A program made the position numbers and the translations under genes. This document shows, piece after piece, positions 1 through 8,507 of a DNA stretch of 64,000 nt; within the stretch, counting starts at the first letter, position 1, and each line of letters begins with the position of its first letter. This DNA is from Vibrio gazogenes (GTDB taxonomy: Bacteria > Pseudomonadota > Gammaproteobacteria > Enterobacterales > Vibrionaceae), in assembly GCF_002196515.1 (NCBI RefSeq), contig NZ_CP018835.1:248001-312000 (forward strand), read 5' to 3'. The notes below the pieces were generated by a model that was not told the DNA's origin, did not search any database, and was given only the letters and a program-made list of their open reading frames with translations.

Positions 1-624
1 TCTAAAACACATGCTTTTCTGGTGCTGGATTATATTCATTTAAAACCGTTGGAAAGCGGTGAGCGCAGCTACCTTTTCGGTGAACAGCTAGCGCGTCTCC
101 ATCAATGGCAAGAACAAAAAGAGTATGGTTTTGATCAAGATAACTATATTGGTGTCACCATCCAGCCCAATTCATGGAGCAAAAAGTGGCACCGTTTTTT
201 TGCCGAACAGCGCATCGGCTGGCAGTTACAACTGCTGTATGAAAAAGGCATCGTATTTGTTGATATTGATAAGTTCGTCGAAATAGTTGCTCAGCGACTT
301 GGAGCCCATCAACCCAAACCTTCATTACTCCATGGTGATTTATGGCATGGAAATGTGGCGGACAACGGACTGGCCCCTTTCTGTTTTGATCCTGCCAGCT
401 ATTGGGGGGATCGAGAATGCGATATTGCCATGACAGAACTATTCGGTGGATTCGAGCCTGAATTCTATCAGGGTTATGAAAGTATTTTTCCGTTAGAACT
501 GGCATATCAGGAACGCAAGCATATTTATAATCTCTATCACATCCTCAATCACTGTAACTGCTTCGGCGGTCATTATCTCGATGATGCCCAACAGTCGATT
601 CGCTATATTTTAGAAGAATCATAG
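1..624 (+). CDS. Fructosamine kinase family protein (5' end outside window)
   Basis: The reading frame is open from base 1, so the start lies upstream; the visible 207 residues are the C-terminal two thirds. The APH-like catalytic signature LLHGDLWHGN is followed by the metal-binding FDPASYWGDRE segment, as in fructosamine-3-kinase/YniA proteins, which phosphorylate ketoamine groups on glycated amines for deglycation. A conserved C-terminal helix region (YNLYHILNHCNCFGGHY) also fits the family. In Vibrio this gene commonly sits near norM, as here. Activity on a particular fructosamine is inferred from the family only. Confidence 0.9.
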   Translation, partial: SKTHAFLVLDYIHLKPLESGERSYLFGEQLARLHQWQEQKEYGFDQDNYIGVTIQPNSWSKKWHRFFAEQRIGWQLQLLYEKGIVFVDIDKFVEIVAQRLGAHQPKPSLLHGDLWHGNVADNGLAPFCFDPASYWGDRECDIAMTELFGGFEPEFYQGYESIFPLELAYQERKHIYNLYHILNHCNCFGGHYLDDAQQSIRYILEES

Positions 625-716
625 CGAGACAACCGTCAACAGCCCCTAGGAATTAAGCGACAACTGGTTCAGAATACCGACGACATTGTCACATGGGTAT
701 AACAGGAGAAACAACG

Positions 717-1439
717 ATGTTCACAGGTATCATTCAGTCTGTCGGTCTTATCTCATCAATCAGTGACCACAAGGGTATAAGAACATTTAATATTGAGTTT
801 GAACCTGGTTTTTGTACCAACCTGGAAGTTGGGGCGAGTGTTGCTGTGGATGGTGTTTGCTTAACAGTGACGGAGATAGTTACAAGTACCACAGTGAAGT
901 TTGACGTCATGCTCAAAAGCTTAGAAATTACGACACTGAGTGAATACGGGCAGAACCAAAGAGTCAATGTCGAACGCGCTGCAAAAGATGGTGCTGAGAT
1001 TGGTGGACATCCTCTCTCGGGACACATTGATTTCAAAACATCAGTGCTTGACGTGCAACAAATCGACGACAACTATCGTGTCCGTATTTCAGCACCGCGT
1101 GAATGGGGTAAGTACATTTTCCCCAAAGGGTATATTGCCTTAAATGGTGCAAGCCTGACTGTTTCGGATGTGAATAAAAATGAAGGTTGGTTTGATGTTT
1201 GGTTGATCCCGGAAACCCGAAGAATGACCACTTTTGAAGACAAACAGAGCGGTGCAAATATTAATGTGGAAATCGAGCGTGGTACGCAAGTGATTGTCGA
1301 CACAGTTCGTGATGCCATTGATGAGAAAATGGGGGCGCTCATGCCATTGTTCGAGCAGTTCTTATCCTCAAACAACACCGATGTTGACTCTATCGGTCAA
1401 GCCGCTCAAAAAGCACTCTCCAAGTCGGACCACTCATAA
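717..1439 (+). CDS. ribE: Riboflavin synthase, alpha subunit
   Basis: A 240-residue protein made of two lumazine-binding barrels. It begins MFTGIIQ and carries GVCLTVTE and HPLSGHI in the first half, then GASLTV and LIPET in the second. The enzyme dismutates two 6,7-dimethyl-8-ribityllumazine molecules to riboflavin in the cytoplasm. The start at 717 is chosen because AGGAG lies just upstream and MFTGI is the family N-terminus; an in-frame ATG at 693 would add eight odd residues. It is about 25 residues longer at the C-terminus than the E. coli enzyme. The catalytic-barrel motifs argue against a LumP/YFP antenna protein. It points toward norM instead of diverging from it, and a second ribE start lies just downstream on the other strand. 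Confidence 0.88.
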   Translation: MFTGIIQSVGLISSISDHKGIRTFNIEFEPGFCTNLEVGASVAVDGVCLTVTEIVTSTTVKFDVMLKSLEITTLSEYGQNQRVNVERAAKDGAEIGGHPLSGHIDFKTSVLDVQQIDDNYRVRISAPREWGKYIFPKGYIALNGASLTVSDVNKNEGWFDVWLIPETRRMTTFEDKQSGANINVEIERGTQVIVDTVRDAIDEKMGALMPLFEQFLSSNNTDVDSIGQAAQKALSKSDHS

Positions 1440-1513
1440 CTATCTGTATCATAAGCGAGGGGCGCAGCTCTTCGCTTCAGTCATACAGGGCATCAAGCGC
1501 AACCATATGAATA

Positions 1514-1579
1514 TCAAAGATCTTTTTTTCGTTCTTCCCGAAGCTCTTTTACTGAACTTTGAACGATTCCTGTAAACAT
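1514..1579 (-). pseudogene. Remnant 5' end of a second riboflavin synthase gene
   Basis: On the minus strand a strong AGGAGG ribosome-binding site precedes ATG and the residues MFTGIVQSSV, the standard start of riboflavin synthase. The frame then drifts and stops after 21 codons, with no recognisable RibE sequence behind it. Its position, divergent from norM, is where ribE sits relative to norM/mdtK in many gammaproteobacteria. I read it as the stump of the ancestral ribE, with function taken over by the intact copy on the left. A short leader peptide is a less likely alternative. Confidence 0.6.
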
Positions 1580-1846
1580 TCTTGCTGCCTCCTGAGTATG
1601 ACAGTGATAGAATATATTCAGACGACATTCATATGACGCAAATATAATAGTTTCATTGAATATCGTCAGGCAGGGATATGCAAGATGAGATAACTTCGGT
1701 TTATCCATGTTATCTCCAGCAGGGCTCAGGCTATCGGGCTGCAGTAATATACCCAAATGACACGTCAGGGATTGAATACGATCTCTGTCTGAACATGGGG
1801 TATATATGAATAGCAGTGAATTTAACTCGTTTTATTTTTTGTCTCA
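1580..1846. other. Non-coding region upstream of norM
   Basis: Contains A/T-rich promoter-like stretches and a short inverted repeat (GAGATAAC near 1685 and GTTATCTC near 1709). No gene, and no FMN-riboswitch signature could be recognised. It would hold the control regions of norM and of the truncated ribE. Confidence 0.4.
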
Positions 1847-3229
1847 TTGGGTAATTTTGTGCATCTCTATAAAGCAGAAACAAAAAAATTATTTAACCTT
1901 GCCGTTCCCGTTTTAATCGCCTCAGTGGCGCAGACAGGAATGGGGTTTGTTGACACTGTGATGGCCGGTGGCGCCAGCGCTGTCGATATGGCTGCTGTTG
2001 CTGTCGCTGGTAGTATCTGGATGCCAACCATTCTTTTCGGTATGGGGATTCTGATGGCCTTGGTGCCTGTCATTGCCCAGTTGAATGGTGCTGGTAAACA
2101 AAGCAGTATTCCTTACGAAATTCAGCAAGGCATCTATGCGGCGCTTTTGCTGACAATTCCGGTCATTCTGATCCTCTTCCAGACCAACCAAATTATGACT
2201 TGGATGGATATCGATCTCCCTCTGGCAGAAAAAACCCGCCATTACATGTATGCCATGATGTTTGGTGCGCCAGCCTTCTTGCTCTTTCAGGCACTGAGAA
2301 ACCTGACTGACGGGATGTCGATGACCAAACCGGCCATGGTGATTGGTTTTCTCGGCTTACTGATCAACATTCCATTGAACTGGATCTTCGTCTACGGTAA
2401 GTTCGGTGCACCGGCATTGGGCGGTGTTGGCTGCGGAATCGCAACAGCAATCGTCTATTGGACGATGTTCTCGATGTTATGTTTCTATATTGTCACGGCC
2501 AAACGGCTCGCCCCGTTCTCTCCTTTCAAGTCACTTTCTCGTATCAATAAGAAAGAGCAGATGCGGATTTTCTCTCTGGGGCTGCCTGTTTCTGCTGCTA
2601 TTTTCTTTGAAGTGTCACTTTTCGCCGTGGTTGCCCTTCTGGTTGCTAAATTAGGAGCGACCGTTGTCGCGGCACACCAAATCGCAGTCAACTTTTCATC
2701 GATGGTATTTATGCTCCCGATGAGTATCGGTGCCGCAGTCAGTATCCGTGTGGGTCATAAGCTAGGTGAAGATGACTTTGATGGCTCGATCATCGCCTCA
2801 AAAGTCGGCATCGCCTTAGGTCTTAGTACAGCAGTGATCACCGCGACATTAACGGTTCTGTTCCGTGAACAACTGGCTTGGATGTATACAGATAATCTTG
2901 AAGTCATTGCATTGGCCGCTCACCTGCTGTTTATTGCCGCGATTTATCAATGCACCGATTCAATTCAAGTTGTCTCTGCCGGTGCCTTGCGCGGCTATAA
3001 AGATATGAAGTCCCTTTTCTACATTACTTTTATTGCTTATTGGCTATTCGGACTACCTTTCGGTTGTATTCTGGCCTTTACCAACTGGATTGTAGAACCA
3101 ATGGGTGTAGCCGGATTCTGGGTCGGATTCATCATCGGCCTCTCTTCAGCAGCATTGATGCTGGGCGCTCGACTCGGATGGATCTTCAAACAGCATACGG
3201 TTCCTAAACTGAATGTGGCTTCGTCATAA
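1847..3229 (+). CDS. norM: MATE-family Na+-coupled multidrug efflux pump NorM
   Basis: 460 residues, 12 predicted membrane segments, colinear with Vibrio NorM. Examples are PVLIASVAQTGMGFVDT in the first helix, SFTDGMS-type loop residues (NLTDGMSMTKPAM), GGVGCGIATAIVYW and the C-half AAHQIAVNFSSMVFM. It exports cationic drugs, dyes and fluoroquinolones across the inner membrane in exchange for Na+ or H+. The start is taken as TTG at 1847 because LGNFVHLYK aligns with the usual MENSVHRYK N-terminus; no in-frame ATG and no clear Shine-Dalgarno precede it. A GTG at 1859 is the alternative. A rho-independent terminator follows. Confidence 0.93.
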   Translation: MGNFVHLYKAETKKLFNLAVPVLIASVAQTGMGFVDTVMAGGASAVDMAAVAVAGSIWMPTILFGMGILMALVPVIAQLNGAGKQSSIPYEIQQGIYAALLLTIPVILILFQTNQIMTWMDIDLPLAEKTRHYMYAMMFGAPAFLLFQALRNLTDGMSMTKPAMVIGFLGLLINIPLNWIFVYGKFGAPALGGVGCGIATAIVYWTMFSMLCFYIVTAKRLAPFSPFKSLSRINKKEQMRIFSLGLPVSAAIFFEVSLFAVVALLVAKLGATVVAAHQIAVNFSSMVFMLPMSIGAAVSIRVGHKLGEDDFDGSIIASKVGIALGLSTAVITATLTVLFREQLAWMYTDNLEVIALAAHLLFIAAIYQCTDSIQVVSAGALRGYKDMKSLFYITFIAYWLFGLPFGCILAFTNWIVEPMGVAGFWVGFIIGLSSAALMLGARLGWIFKQHTVPKLNVASS

Positions 3230-3258
3230 TTGAATCATCTCATCACCGGATGATTTCC

Positions 3259-3297
3259 AACCACGGGGGATGCAGCAATGTATCCCCCGTGGTTTTT
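3259..3297 (+). terminator. Rho-independent terminator of norM
   Basis: A 13-bp perfect stem (AACCACGGGGGAT with its complement) around a ten-base loop, followed by TTTT, 30 bp after the norM stop codon. Confidence 0.85.
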
Positions 3298-3383
3298 GAG
3301 TCTAACGGACCTGAACTTCTGCTTTCCATTTTGACACTCAACCATATCTGCACTTAGCCATAAACCGCATCGCGATACATGAT

Positions 3384-4241
3384 TCAGGGCAAGCGCTCCC
3401 GAAGAAACCGGGCAAATCGAGGCTTTCCTTTCGCGGTCATCCGGTCATAACGATAAGTAATCCAGCTCCCGATAGTCGGAGGTGATGCTCTCTGCTGATC
3501 GGTTAAACCACTCCCAACATAAAACTCGACGCCCTGACGACTCCTGACCAACAGCGCCCCGACTTGATTTTGATACTTCCCTTTGCCGTTTTTGTAACCA
3601 ATCACCTGCGCTTCATCGTCGCGATAAGGTTTTATCTTAAGCAAGGTGTCACTCCGGCCCGAATGATAAACAGCATTCCAGTCCCGCAACATAATCCCTT
3701 CACCATTCGCTTGGGTAATCCGCTGCATCAATTTGTCCAGCGCCTTTTGAGATGTCAGAGCAACTTGCTCAATCAAATGAATGTGGGATACGTCGGACTG
3801 ATGGCGTAACCATGAAGCAATTTTATGATAGCGCTGATGATAAGGGCCAACACCGAAGGGAATATCGAACAGCATAAATGACATCTGTTGCCAGCTGTTC
3901 GGATCAGGTTGCTGATCCAAAATAGTCTGCTGAACCAAGTGAAACTGCCCTCTTCCGGCCCAGAGTTCTCCCTCTACCGGAAACGGTGGCAACTGGCGTA
4001 AGAACCACTGCGGTGCATGAATTGGTGTACCATTTCGAGTCCGTAACTGCTTGCCATCCCAGACTCCGCGAATACCATCCAGTTTCTCACTGGCTCGGTA
4101 ATGATTGAATTTAAGTTCATAACGGCCGGGAATGTAAGTGTTGGCCAGCATGACTTGCTCGGGAGATGATTCATCATGCCGTCCGGCATCTGCTGCCTGT
4201 GACAGCATCAAGAGCGAGAGAAGCGTCATTTTTATTTTCAC
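3384..4241 (-). CDS. Secreted ATP-dependent DNA ligase (Lig E type)
   Basis: 285 residues with an N-terminal signal peptide ending near QAADA, then a minimal adenylation domain. Motif I is SEKLDGIRG with the AMP-accepting lysine at residue 53. Motif III is MLFDIP, motif IV is EGIMLRD, and motif V is LLKIKP. A short OB domain follows (VGSGLTDQQR). Lig E proteins seal nicks in double-stranded DNA and are thought to act in the periplasm, perhaps on imported DNA. The start is GTG at 4241 or ATG at 4229. It lies downstream of the TonB2/TPR operon on the same strand, separated by about 160 bp, so it probably has its own promoter. Confidence 0.9.
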   Translation of the reverse strand: MKIKMTLLSLLMLSQAADAGRHDESSPEQVMLANTYIPGRYELKFNHYRASEKLDGIRGVWDGKQLRTRNGTPIHAPQWFLRQLPPFPVEGELWAGRGQFHLVQQTILDQQPDPNSWQQMSFMLFDIPFGVGPYHQRYHKIASWLRHQSDVSHIHLIEQVALTSQKALDKLMQRITQANGEGIMLRDWNAVYHSGRSDTLLKIKPYRDDEAQVIGYKNGKGKYQNQVGALLVRSRQGVEFYVGSGLTDQQRASPPTIGSWITYRYDRMTAKGKPRFARFLRERLP

Positions 4242-4400
4242 GGTGGCAATATCCTGTTATCGGTTGAACTGTCGATAACATGACGGTGTACGTGAAAGGC
4301 GTCATCACATAACTGGTTTTAATTCGAGAGAGAATTCAGTTTCTCATTCATCAGGAACATGATGGTTCATCAATCGTGTGCGATGACTCGCAACGTACCG

Positions 4401-5582
4401 CTAAGATTCTCTGTTTTGTCGATATGCATGCAACTGAGTCAGATACTTAATCCAGCTTTTCGCTTCTCGGGACGGTTGAAGACTATCAGCCTTCTTCGCT
4501 TGACTGAGCGCCTGTTCAAATTGGTTCAGCTTGTAGAGTGCTTGCGTCCGTAACAGTGCAATATCGGCCGGTTTATCATGTCCTTGTAATAAAGCTAACG
4601 CATCGAGCGCATGCTGATAACGACCTTGCTGGAGCTGTAAGCGTGCGACGTAGCGATAATATTTTTTATCGTGTTGTGCAGCGAGCTGCCAGTTTTCAAT
4701 CGCTTTATCCCACTCTTTTGCCTGCTGCCAGTAGTAAGCCGTTTGGGTTATTTCTTCGAGTGCCGGTGCCGATTGCTTCGCCAACCCGGCCATGACTCGG
4801 GCAGCTCTTTCCGGAATACCGTTTTGTGCATATAGATTCGCGAGCAATTTCAGGTTTTGCTCTGAAAGTGCCACCCCTTTCAATCGCGCGAGTTCTAACG
4901 AAGCAAGCGCCGAACGGAACTGTTTCGTTTTGATTTCCATATTCACTAACTGTAGCCACAAGTTGCGTTGATCCGGTTCAAGTGTCAACAATCGTTTAAT
5001 GGTTGGAATGGCTGCCCGATAGCGAGTAAGCTGGATTTGCGCACCTAGTTTCACCGAGAGTGGCGTCACCGCATCCGGCAGTCGAAATTGTTCGTATCGG
5101 GAGATTGCCGCCAGTGATTTTTTCCACTGAGATAGCTGATAATAAATTTGTCCGATTCGAAGCCAGAGTTGAGACACGTCTTTTTTCGGGGGGGCCGATT
5201 CTGCCAGTTGTCGATAATAGGTAACGGCCTCTTGATACTGATGGTCATTCGCGAGCAGATCTGCCAGCATTCGCTTAGCGGTCCATGCCAGATTATCTTT
5301 GAGCTGATTAGATGTGACCGCGTAACGAGCCTGTTCAATTGCCTGCTGGCTCTGTTCATTTTGCCAGTAGTAATTGGCTAAGATTAAAGCAACATAAGCC
5401 TGATCCTGTGGCTTCGCCGCAGTGACCGCTCGTAATGTCTGAATTGCCTGTTCCAACTGCTGCTGTTCAGCCTGTTTTTGAGCTTGAACCACTTGAGCGG
5501 CGACATGACGACTCAGTTCCACCGCAGAGACAGTACTGGCATATAACCATAACAAACCGATAAAAATATATTTCATCTTCAT
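4401..5582 (-). CDS. Periplasmic TPR-repeat protein of the TonB2 operon
   Basis: 393 residues with a signal peptide (cleavage near STVSA) followed by TPR-like helical repeats rich in A-x-x-x-Y/W patterns, e.g. QAYVALILANYYWQNEQ and QLWLRIGQIYYQLSQW. Its ATG overlaps the tonB2 stop codon (ATGA), so the two are translationally coupled. Vibrio TonB2 operons regularly end with such a TPR gene. TPR arrays bind protein partners, so a scaffold role for TonB2, TtpC or an outer-membrane receptor is inferred, not shown. Confidence 0.85.
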   Translation of the reverse strand: MKMKYIFIGLLWLYASTVSAVELSRHVAAQVVQAQKQAEQQQLEQAIQTLRAVTAAKPQDQAYVALILANYYWQNEQSQQAIEQARYAVTSNQLKDNLAWTAKRMLADLLANDHQYQEAVTYYRQLAESAPPKKDVSQLWLRIGQIYYQLSQWKKSLAAISRYEQFRLPDAVTPLSVKLGAQIQLTRYRAAIPTIKRLLTLEPDQRNLWLQLVNMEIKTKQFRSALASLELARLKGVALSEQNLKLLANLYAQNGIPERAARVMAGLAKQSAPALEEITQTAYYWQQAKEWDKAIENWQLAAQHDKKYYRYVARLQLQQGRYQHALDALALLQGHDKPADIALLRTQALYKLNQFEQALSQAKKADSLQPSREAKSWIKYLTQLHAYRQNRES

Positions 5583-6205
5583 TTATCCATCTCAAACTTG
5601 ATGATCTGAGTCATCCCTACCTGCTTCTCAGCCTTGCCGTTCACAATTCGAGGCTGAAACTTCCACTGTTTGATCGCTCGCCTGGCTGACCGATCAAAAA
5701 TCCGTTTCGGCTGACTCTCTATTACTTGTACATTGACCGCCCGCCCGCTTTCATCAATATCAAACTGTAATGTTACCGAGCCTTCGATTTCTCTTCGCTT
5801 CGCCCGGGGCGGATAATCAGGTTTGATCTGATAGAGAGGAATCGCTTGCCGACTACCGCCGATCGCATTGATATCAAACGCCGGCGCCTGAATAGCAACC
5901 CCTTCCAAACCGGTAGGTAATCCCAAATCAGGGACGGACGCCATCGTCGGAACATGATCGGCGACCGACTGTTGCTGAGCAGCCGAAGTCATCTGCGGCG
6001 CTTCAGGCGGTTTCGGCTTTTCCGGCACCGTTCTCTGACGCCGTTGCACCGCATCATCCGGTTCAGTCATCACCATATTGAACTGCAAAGCACGTTGTTC
6101 TTCAGGTTTCTGGTGCGAGCCGTTATCCACCATCCAAGCCATAAAGCTAAACAGAGCGACAGAGAAAACAATGGCGACCGGCAGAGCAAATAACCAGCGC
6201 ATCAT
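5579..6205 (-). CDS. tonB2: TonB2 energy-transduction protein
   Basis: 208 residues: an N-terminal membrane anchor (WLFALPVAIVFSVALFSFMAW), a fairly short proline-rich spacer (PEKPKPPEAPQ), and a C-terminal TonB domain with YPPRAKRREIEGSVTLQF and the FDRSARRAIKQWKF segment. It carries proton-motive energy from ExbB2/ExbD2 to outer-membrane receptors for siderophores and haem. The start overlaps the exbD2 stop (TAATG) and the stop overlaps the TPR gene start, so the operon is tightly coupled. The probable Fur box upstream of the operon implies iron repression. Confidence 0.93.
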   Translation of the reverse strand: MMRWLFALPVAIVFSVALFSFMAWMVDNGSHQKPEEQRALQFNMVMTEPDDAVQRRQRTVPEKPKPPEAPQMTSAAQQQSVADHVPTMASVPDLGLPTGLEGVAIQAPAFDINAIGGSRQAIPLYQIKPDYPPRAKRREIEGSVTLQFDIDESGRAVNVQVIESQPKRIFDRSARRAIKQWKFQPRIVNGKAEKQVGMTQIIKFEMDK

Positions 6206-6609
6206 TACCGCTTCTCCGCTGCCAGCGCGATTTGTTTAACACCGGCACTTTTAGCGGCATCCATCACTTGAACGACCGTCCCGTTGTAAGCATGTTTATC
6301 GGCTTGAATCACCAAGGATGCATCGGGTTTATCCAGTAACATTTGTTCCAATGTTGCCTGCACCCTTTCAACATCAACGCGTCGCTTATCAATATAAATA
6401 TCATTCGCAGCCGTTATCGCCACAAAAACACCAGCCTGTTTCTGGCTCACCGCATGCGCAGCCTGCGGCCGGTTAACTTCGACACCAGACTCGCGCACAA
6501 AAGAGCTCGTCACGATAAAAAAGATCAGCATGATAAATACGATATCCAGCATCGAGGTCAAATCGACCTGCGCTTCATCCTGCTTTACTGAGCGTCTTCC
6601 CAGTCTCAT
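6205..6609 (-). CDS. exbD2: ExbD2 biopolymer transport protein
   Basis: 134 residues. It has a single N-terminal membrane helix (DLTSMLDIVFIMLIFFIVTSS) holding the conserved proton-path aspartate of MLDIVFI, followed by a periplasmic ExbD/TolR domain ending SAGVKQIALAAEKR. It forms the TonB2 motor with ExbB2 and TtpC. The start codon overlaps the exbB2 stop (ATGA). Confidence 0.94.
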   Translation of the reverse strand: MRLGRRSVKQDEAQVDLTSMLDIVFIMLIFFIVTSSFVRESGVEVNRPQAAHAVSQKQAGVFVAITAANDIYIDKRRVDVERVQATLEQMLLDKPDASLVIQADKHAYNGTVVQVMDAAKSAGVKQIALAAEKR

Positions 6610-7145
6610 AAACGACTCCTCAGTGATTTTTCGAGCTTCATTTCAAGCCACTGACATTTTTTATACAATCGGGCATAGATGAACATCCCCACAAGCGCGG
6701 CAACCATACCCGCCATGGTTGGTAGTGTTGCCAGAGAAATCCCCGAAGCCATCAGTTTCGGATTACTACTGCCTTGATTCGCCATCACATCAAAAACGGA
6801 AATCATGCCCGTCACCGTCCCGAGCAATCCCAACATCGGACAAATACTCACCAATACTTTGATAAAATTCAGGTTTTGATAGAGCGCGTCGTGGGCCTGC
6901 CCCAACCAACCTTCACGGATTGAGCGGGCATACCATGATGTCTGGTCATCACGCTCAATCCATTCTTGAATCCAGTGCTGCTTCTGTTTGGGAAACAGGA
7001 AAAACAGATAAATCAAGCGCTCAATCACCAGTAACCAGTTCAAACAGACAACGGCTGCCAGCCACCAGAGCACCGTCCCCCCTTGGGACATAAAATGGTC
7101 CAGCGGTAGCAACAGTTGCTCAAACGGCATGAAGAAACTATCCAT
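6606..7145 (-). CDS. exbB2: ExbB2 (MotA/TolQ/ExbB proton channel)
   Basis: 179 residues from ATG 7145, which overlaps the ttpC stop as TGATG; an adjacent in-frame GTG at 7148 is also possible. Three membrane segments, with the family core PMLGLLGTVTGMISVF and LATLPTMAGMVAAL. It is the pentameric inner-membrane channel component that couples proton flow to TonB2. It is shorter than the E. coli ExbB, as usual for the TonB2 version. Confidence 0.93.
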   Translation of the reverse strand: MDSFFMPFEQLLLPLDHFMSQGGTVLWWLAAVVCLNWLLVIERLIYLFFLFPKQKQHWIQEWIERDDQTSWYARSIREGWLGQAHDALYQNLNFIKVLVSICPMLGLLGTVTGMISVFDVMANQGSSNPKLMASGISLATLPTMAGMVAALVGMFIYARLYKKCQWLEMKLEKSLRSRL

Positions 7146-8506
7146 CACGCAGCATGCTCCAAATCATCTTTTGAGACTTGATCGTTCTCTGCTTGTGCGG
7201 CAACTAAACCAATCCCCTGTTTTTCAAGGATGGTACGAATACTTTCGGCCTGAGAAGAAAGGATGTTGTGCGCCAGTAACATGGGCATTGCTGCAACCAA
7301 TCCCAGAACCGTGGTGATCAGCGCCATGGATATGCCGCCAGCCATGACTTTCGGATCCCCATTCCCGAACTGAGTAATGACCTGAAATGTTTCGATCATA
7401 CCAGTCACCGTCCCGAGTAACCCAAGCATCGGCGCTAACGCAGCAAGCAGTTTGAGCATGGACAACCCTTTTTCGAGATGGCTTTGCTCATCAACAACAA
7501 CTTCCAGTAAACGGAGTTCCAATGCTTCAACGCTACGATGTTTCTCTTTGTCATACACACTCAGCACCCGGCCTAACGGATTGTCGCCCGGTTGCTGAGG
7601 CGCTTTAAGCTGCGCTTTGATTTTTTGCTTGATTATCGCCAGAGAAATACCGCGCAAAATCGCGATGACAAGACCAATGGCAAGCAGACCCAGAATAATA
7701 TTTCCGACAACACCGCCCGCTTTTAACCGATCAAGTAAGGTTGGTACATTTGCCAACTGAGCCAGTAAAGTTCCTTTTGACGGGTCAACAACCAGTGACT
7801 GTGTCTGACCGGCCAGTAATGGCCCAATGCTGTTCAGTGTCGGACCGTCATCAGGTTGCTTGAGATAAGGGAACGCGACCTGTTTATTGTCATCCCAATT
7901 CATGTACCCTTGGCTAGCAATCAGACCAAATGAGCCAAGGCGGGCTGCCGCCTCGGAGCTTTTGATCCCCGATTCATTGACATAAGGCACCTTCACTTGT
8001 GTGACTTCACCACTCGCACGAATTTGTTCATTCATACTCTGCCACAAGCCATTGAGCTGTTTGAGTGACGGAAGTGATTTCGCGGCAACAATCTCATCGA
8101 CAACCGGTGTGTAAGTCTGTCGATCAATTTGCGTGATCGAATGAGATAAATCTGATTTGAGGGTCTTGGCGTTTTGTCGTACCACACCGAATATTTCGCC
8201 CAACGAGCCAGTTTCAAGCCGGAGTTTCTCTTCCTGTTTCGCCAACGCGCTTTCATTGTGACTGAATTGAGACGTCAGTGAATCAATCTCTTTTTGCAGA
8301 TCAGCTTTGGCTTTTTGTAAGCGTTTCGCTTCTGCTCGCAACGTTTGCTCAGTTTCTTGAAACGACTTCTCCCGCACCCGGTTATGTTGGCGTTCCTGCT
8401 GTTGTGCACTTTGGGCTTGATGAACCAAAGATGTCTGGCTGTTATCAGCCATAACAGACGTCGTTAAACTCAATAAGCAAAGGCTGAGGCATACTTTTAA
8501 TGTCAT
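7145..8506 (-). CDS. ttpC: TtpC, large ExbB-like component of the TonB2 complex
   Basis: 453 residues. A signal peptide (LTTSVMA) leads into a long periplasmic coiled coil (about residues 30-110, rich in E/Q/K heptads). A membrane segment GVVGNIILGLLAIGLVIAI follows near residue 265, then a C-terminal MotA/TolQ/ExbB domain with PMLGLLGTVTGMIETF. In pathogenic Vibrio species TtpC is required for TonB2-dependent iron uptake. It sits second in the operon, two bases after the DUF3450 gene. Confidence 0.93.
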   Translation of the reverse strand: MTLKVCLSLCLLSLTTSVMADNSQTSLVHQAQSAQQQERQHNRVREKSFQETEQTLRAEAKRLQKAKADLQKEIDSLTSQFSHNESALAKQEEKLRLETGSLGEIFGVVRQNAKTLKSDLSHSITQIDRQTYTPVVDEIVAAKSLPSLKQLNGLWQSMNEQIRASGEVTQVKVPYVNESGIKSSEAAARLGSFGLIASQGYMNWDDNKQVAFPYLKQPDDGPTLNSIGPLLAGQTQSLVVDPSKGTLLAQLANVPTLLDRLKAGGVVGNIILGLLAIGLVIAILRGISLAIIKQKIKAQLKAPQQPGDNPLGRVLSVYDKEKHRSVEALELRLLEVVVDEQSHLEKGLSMLKLLAALAPMLGLLGTVTGMIETFQVITQFGNGDPKVMAGGISMALITTVLGLVAAMPMLLAHNILSSQAESIRTILEKQGIGLVAAQAENDQVSKDDLEHAA

Positions 8507-8507
8507 C

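Noticed and set aside
717..1439. Lumazine or yellow fluorescent antenna protein
   Set aside because: The sequence keeps the riboflavin synthase blocks GVCLTVTE, HPLSGHI and LIPET, which antenna proteins have lost; riboflavin synthase is the better call.
1580..1846. FMN riboswitch near ribE/norM
   Set aside because: The conserved FMN aptamer core segments could not be found on either strand.
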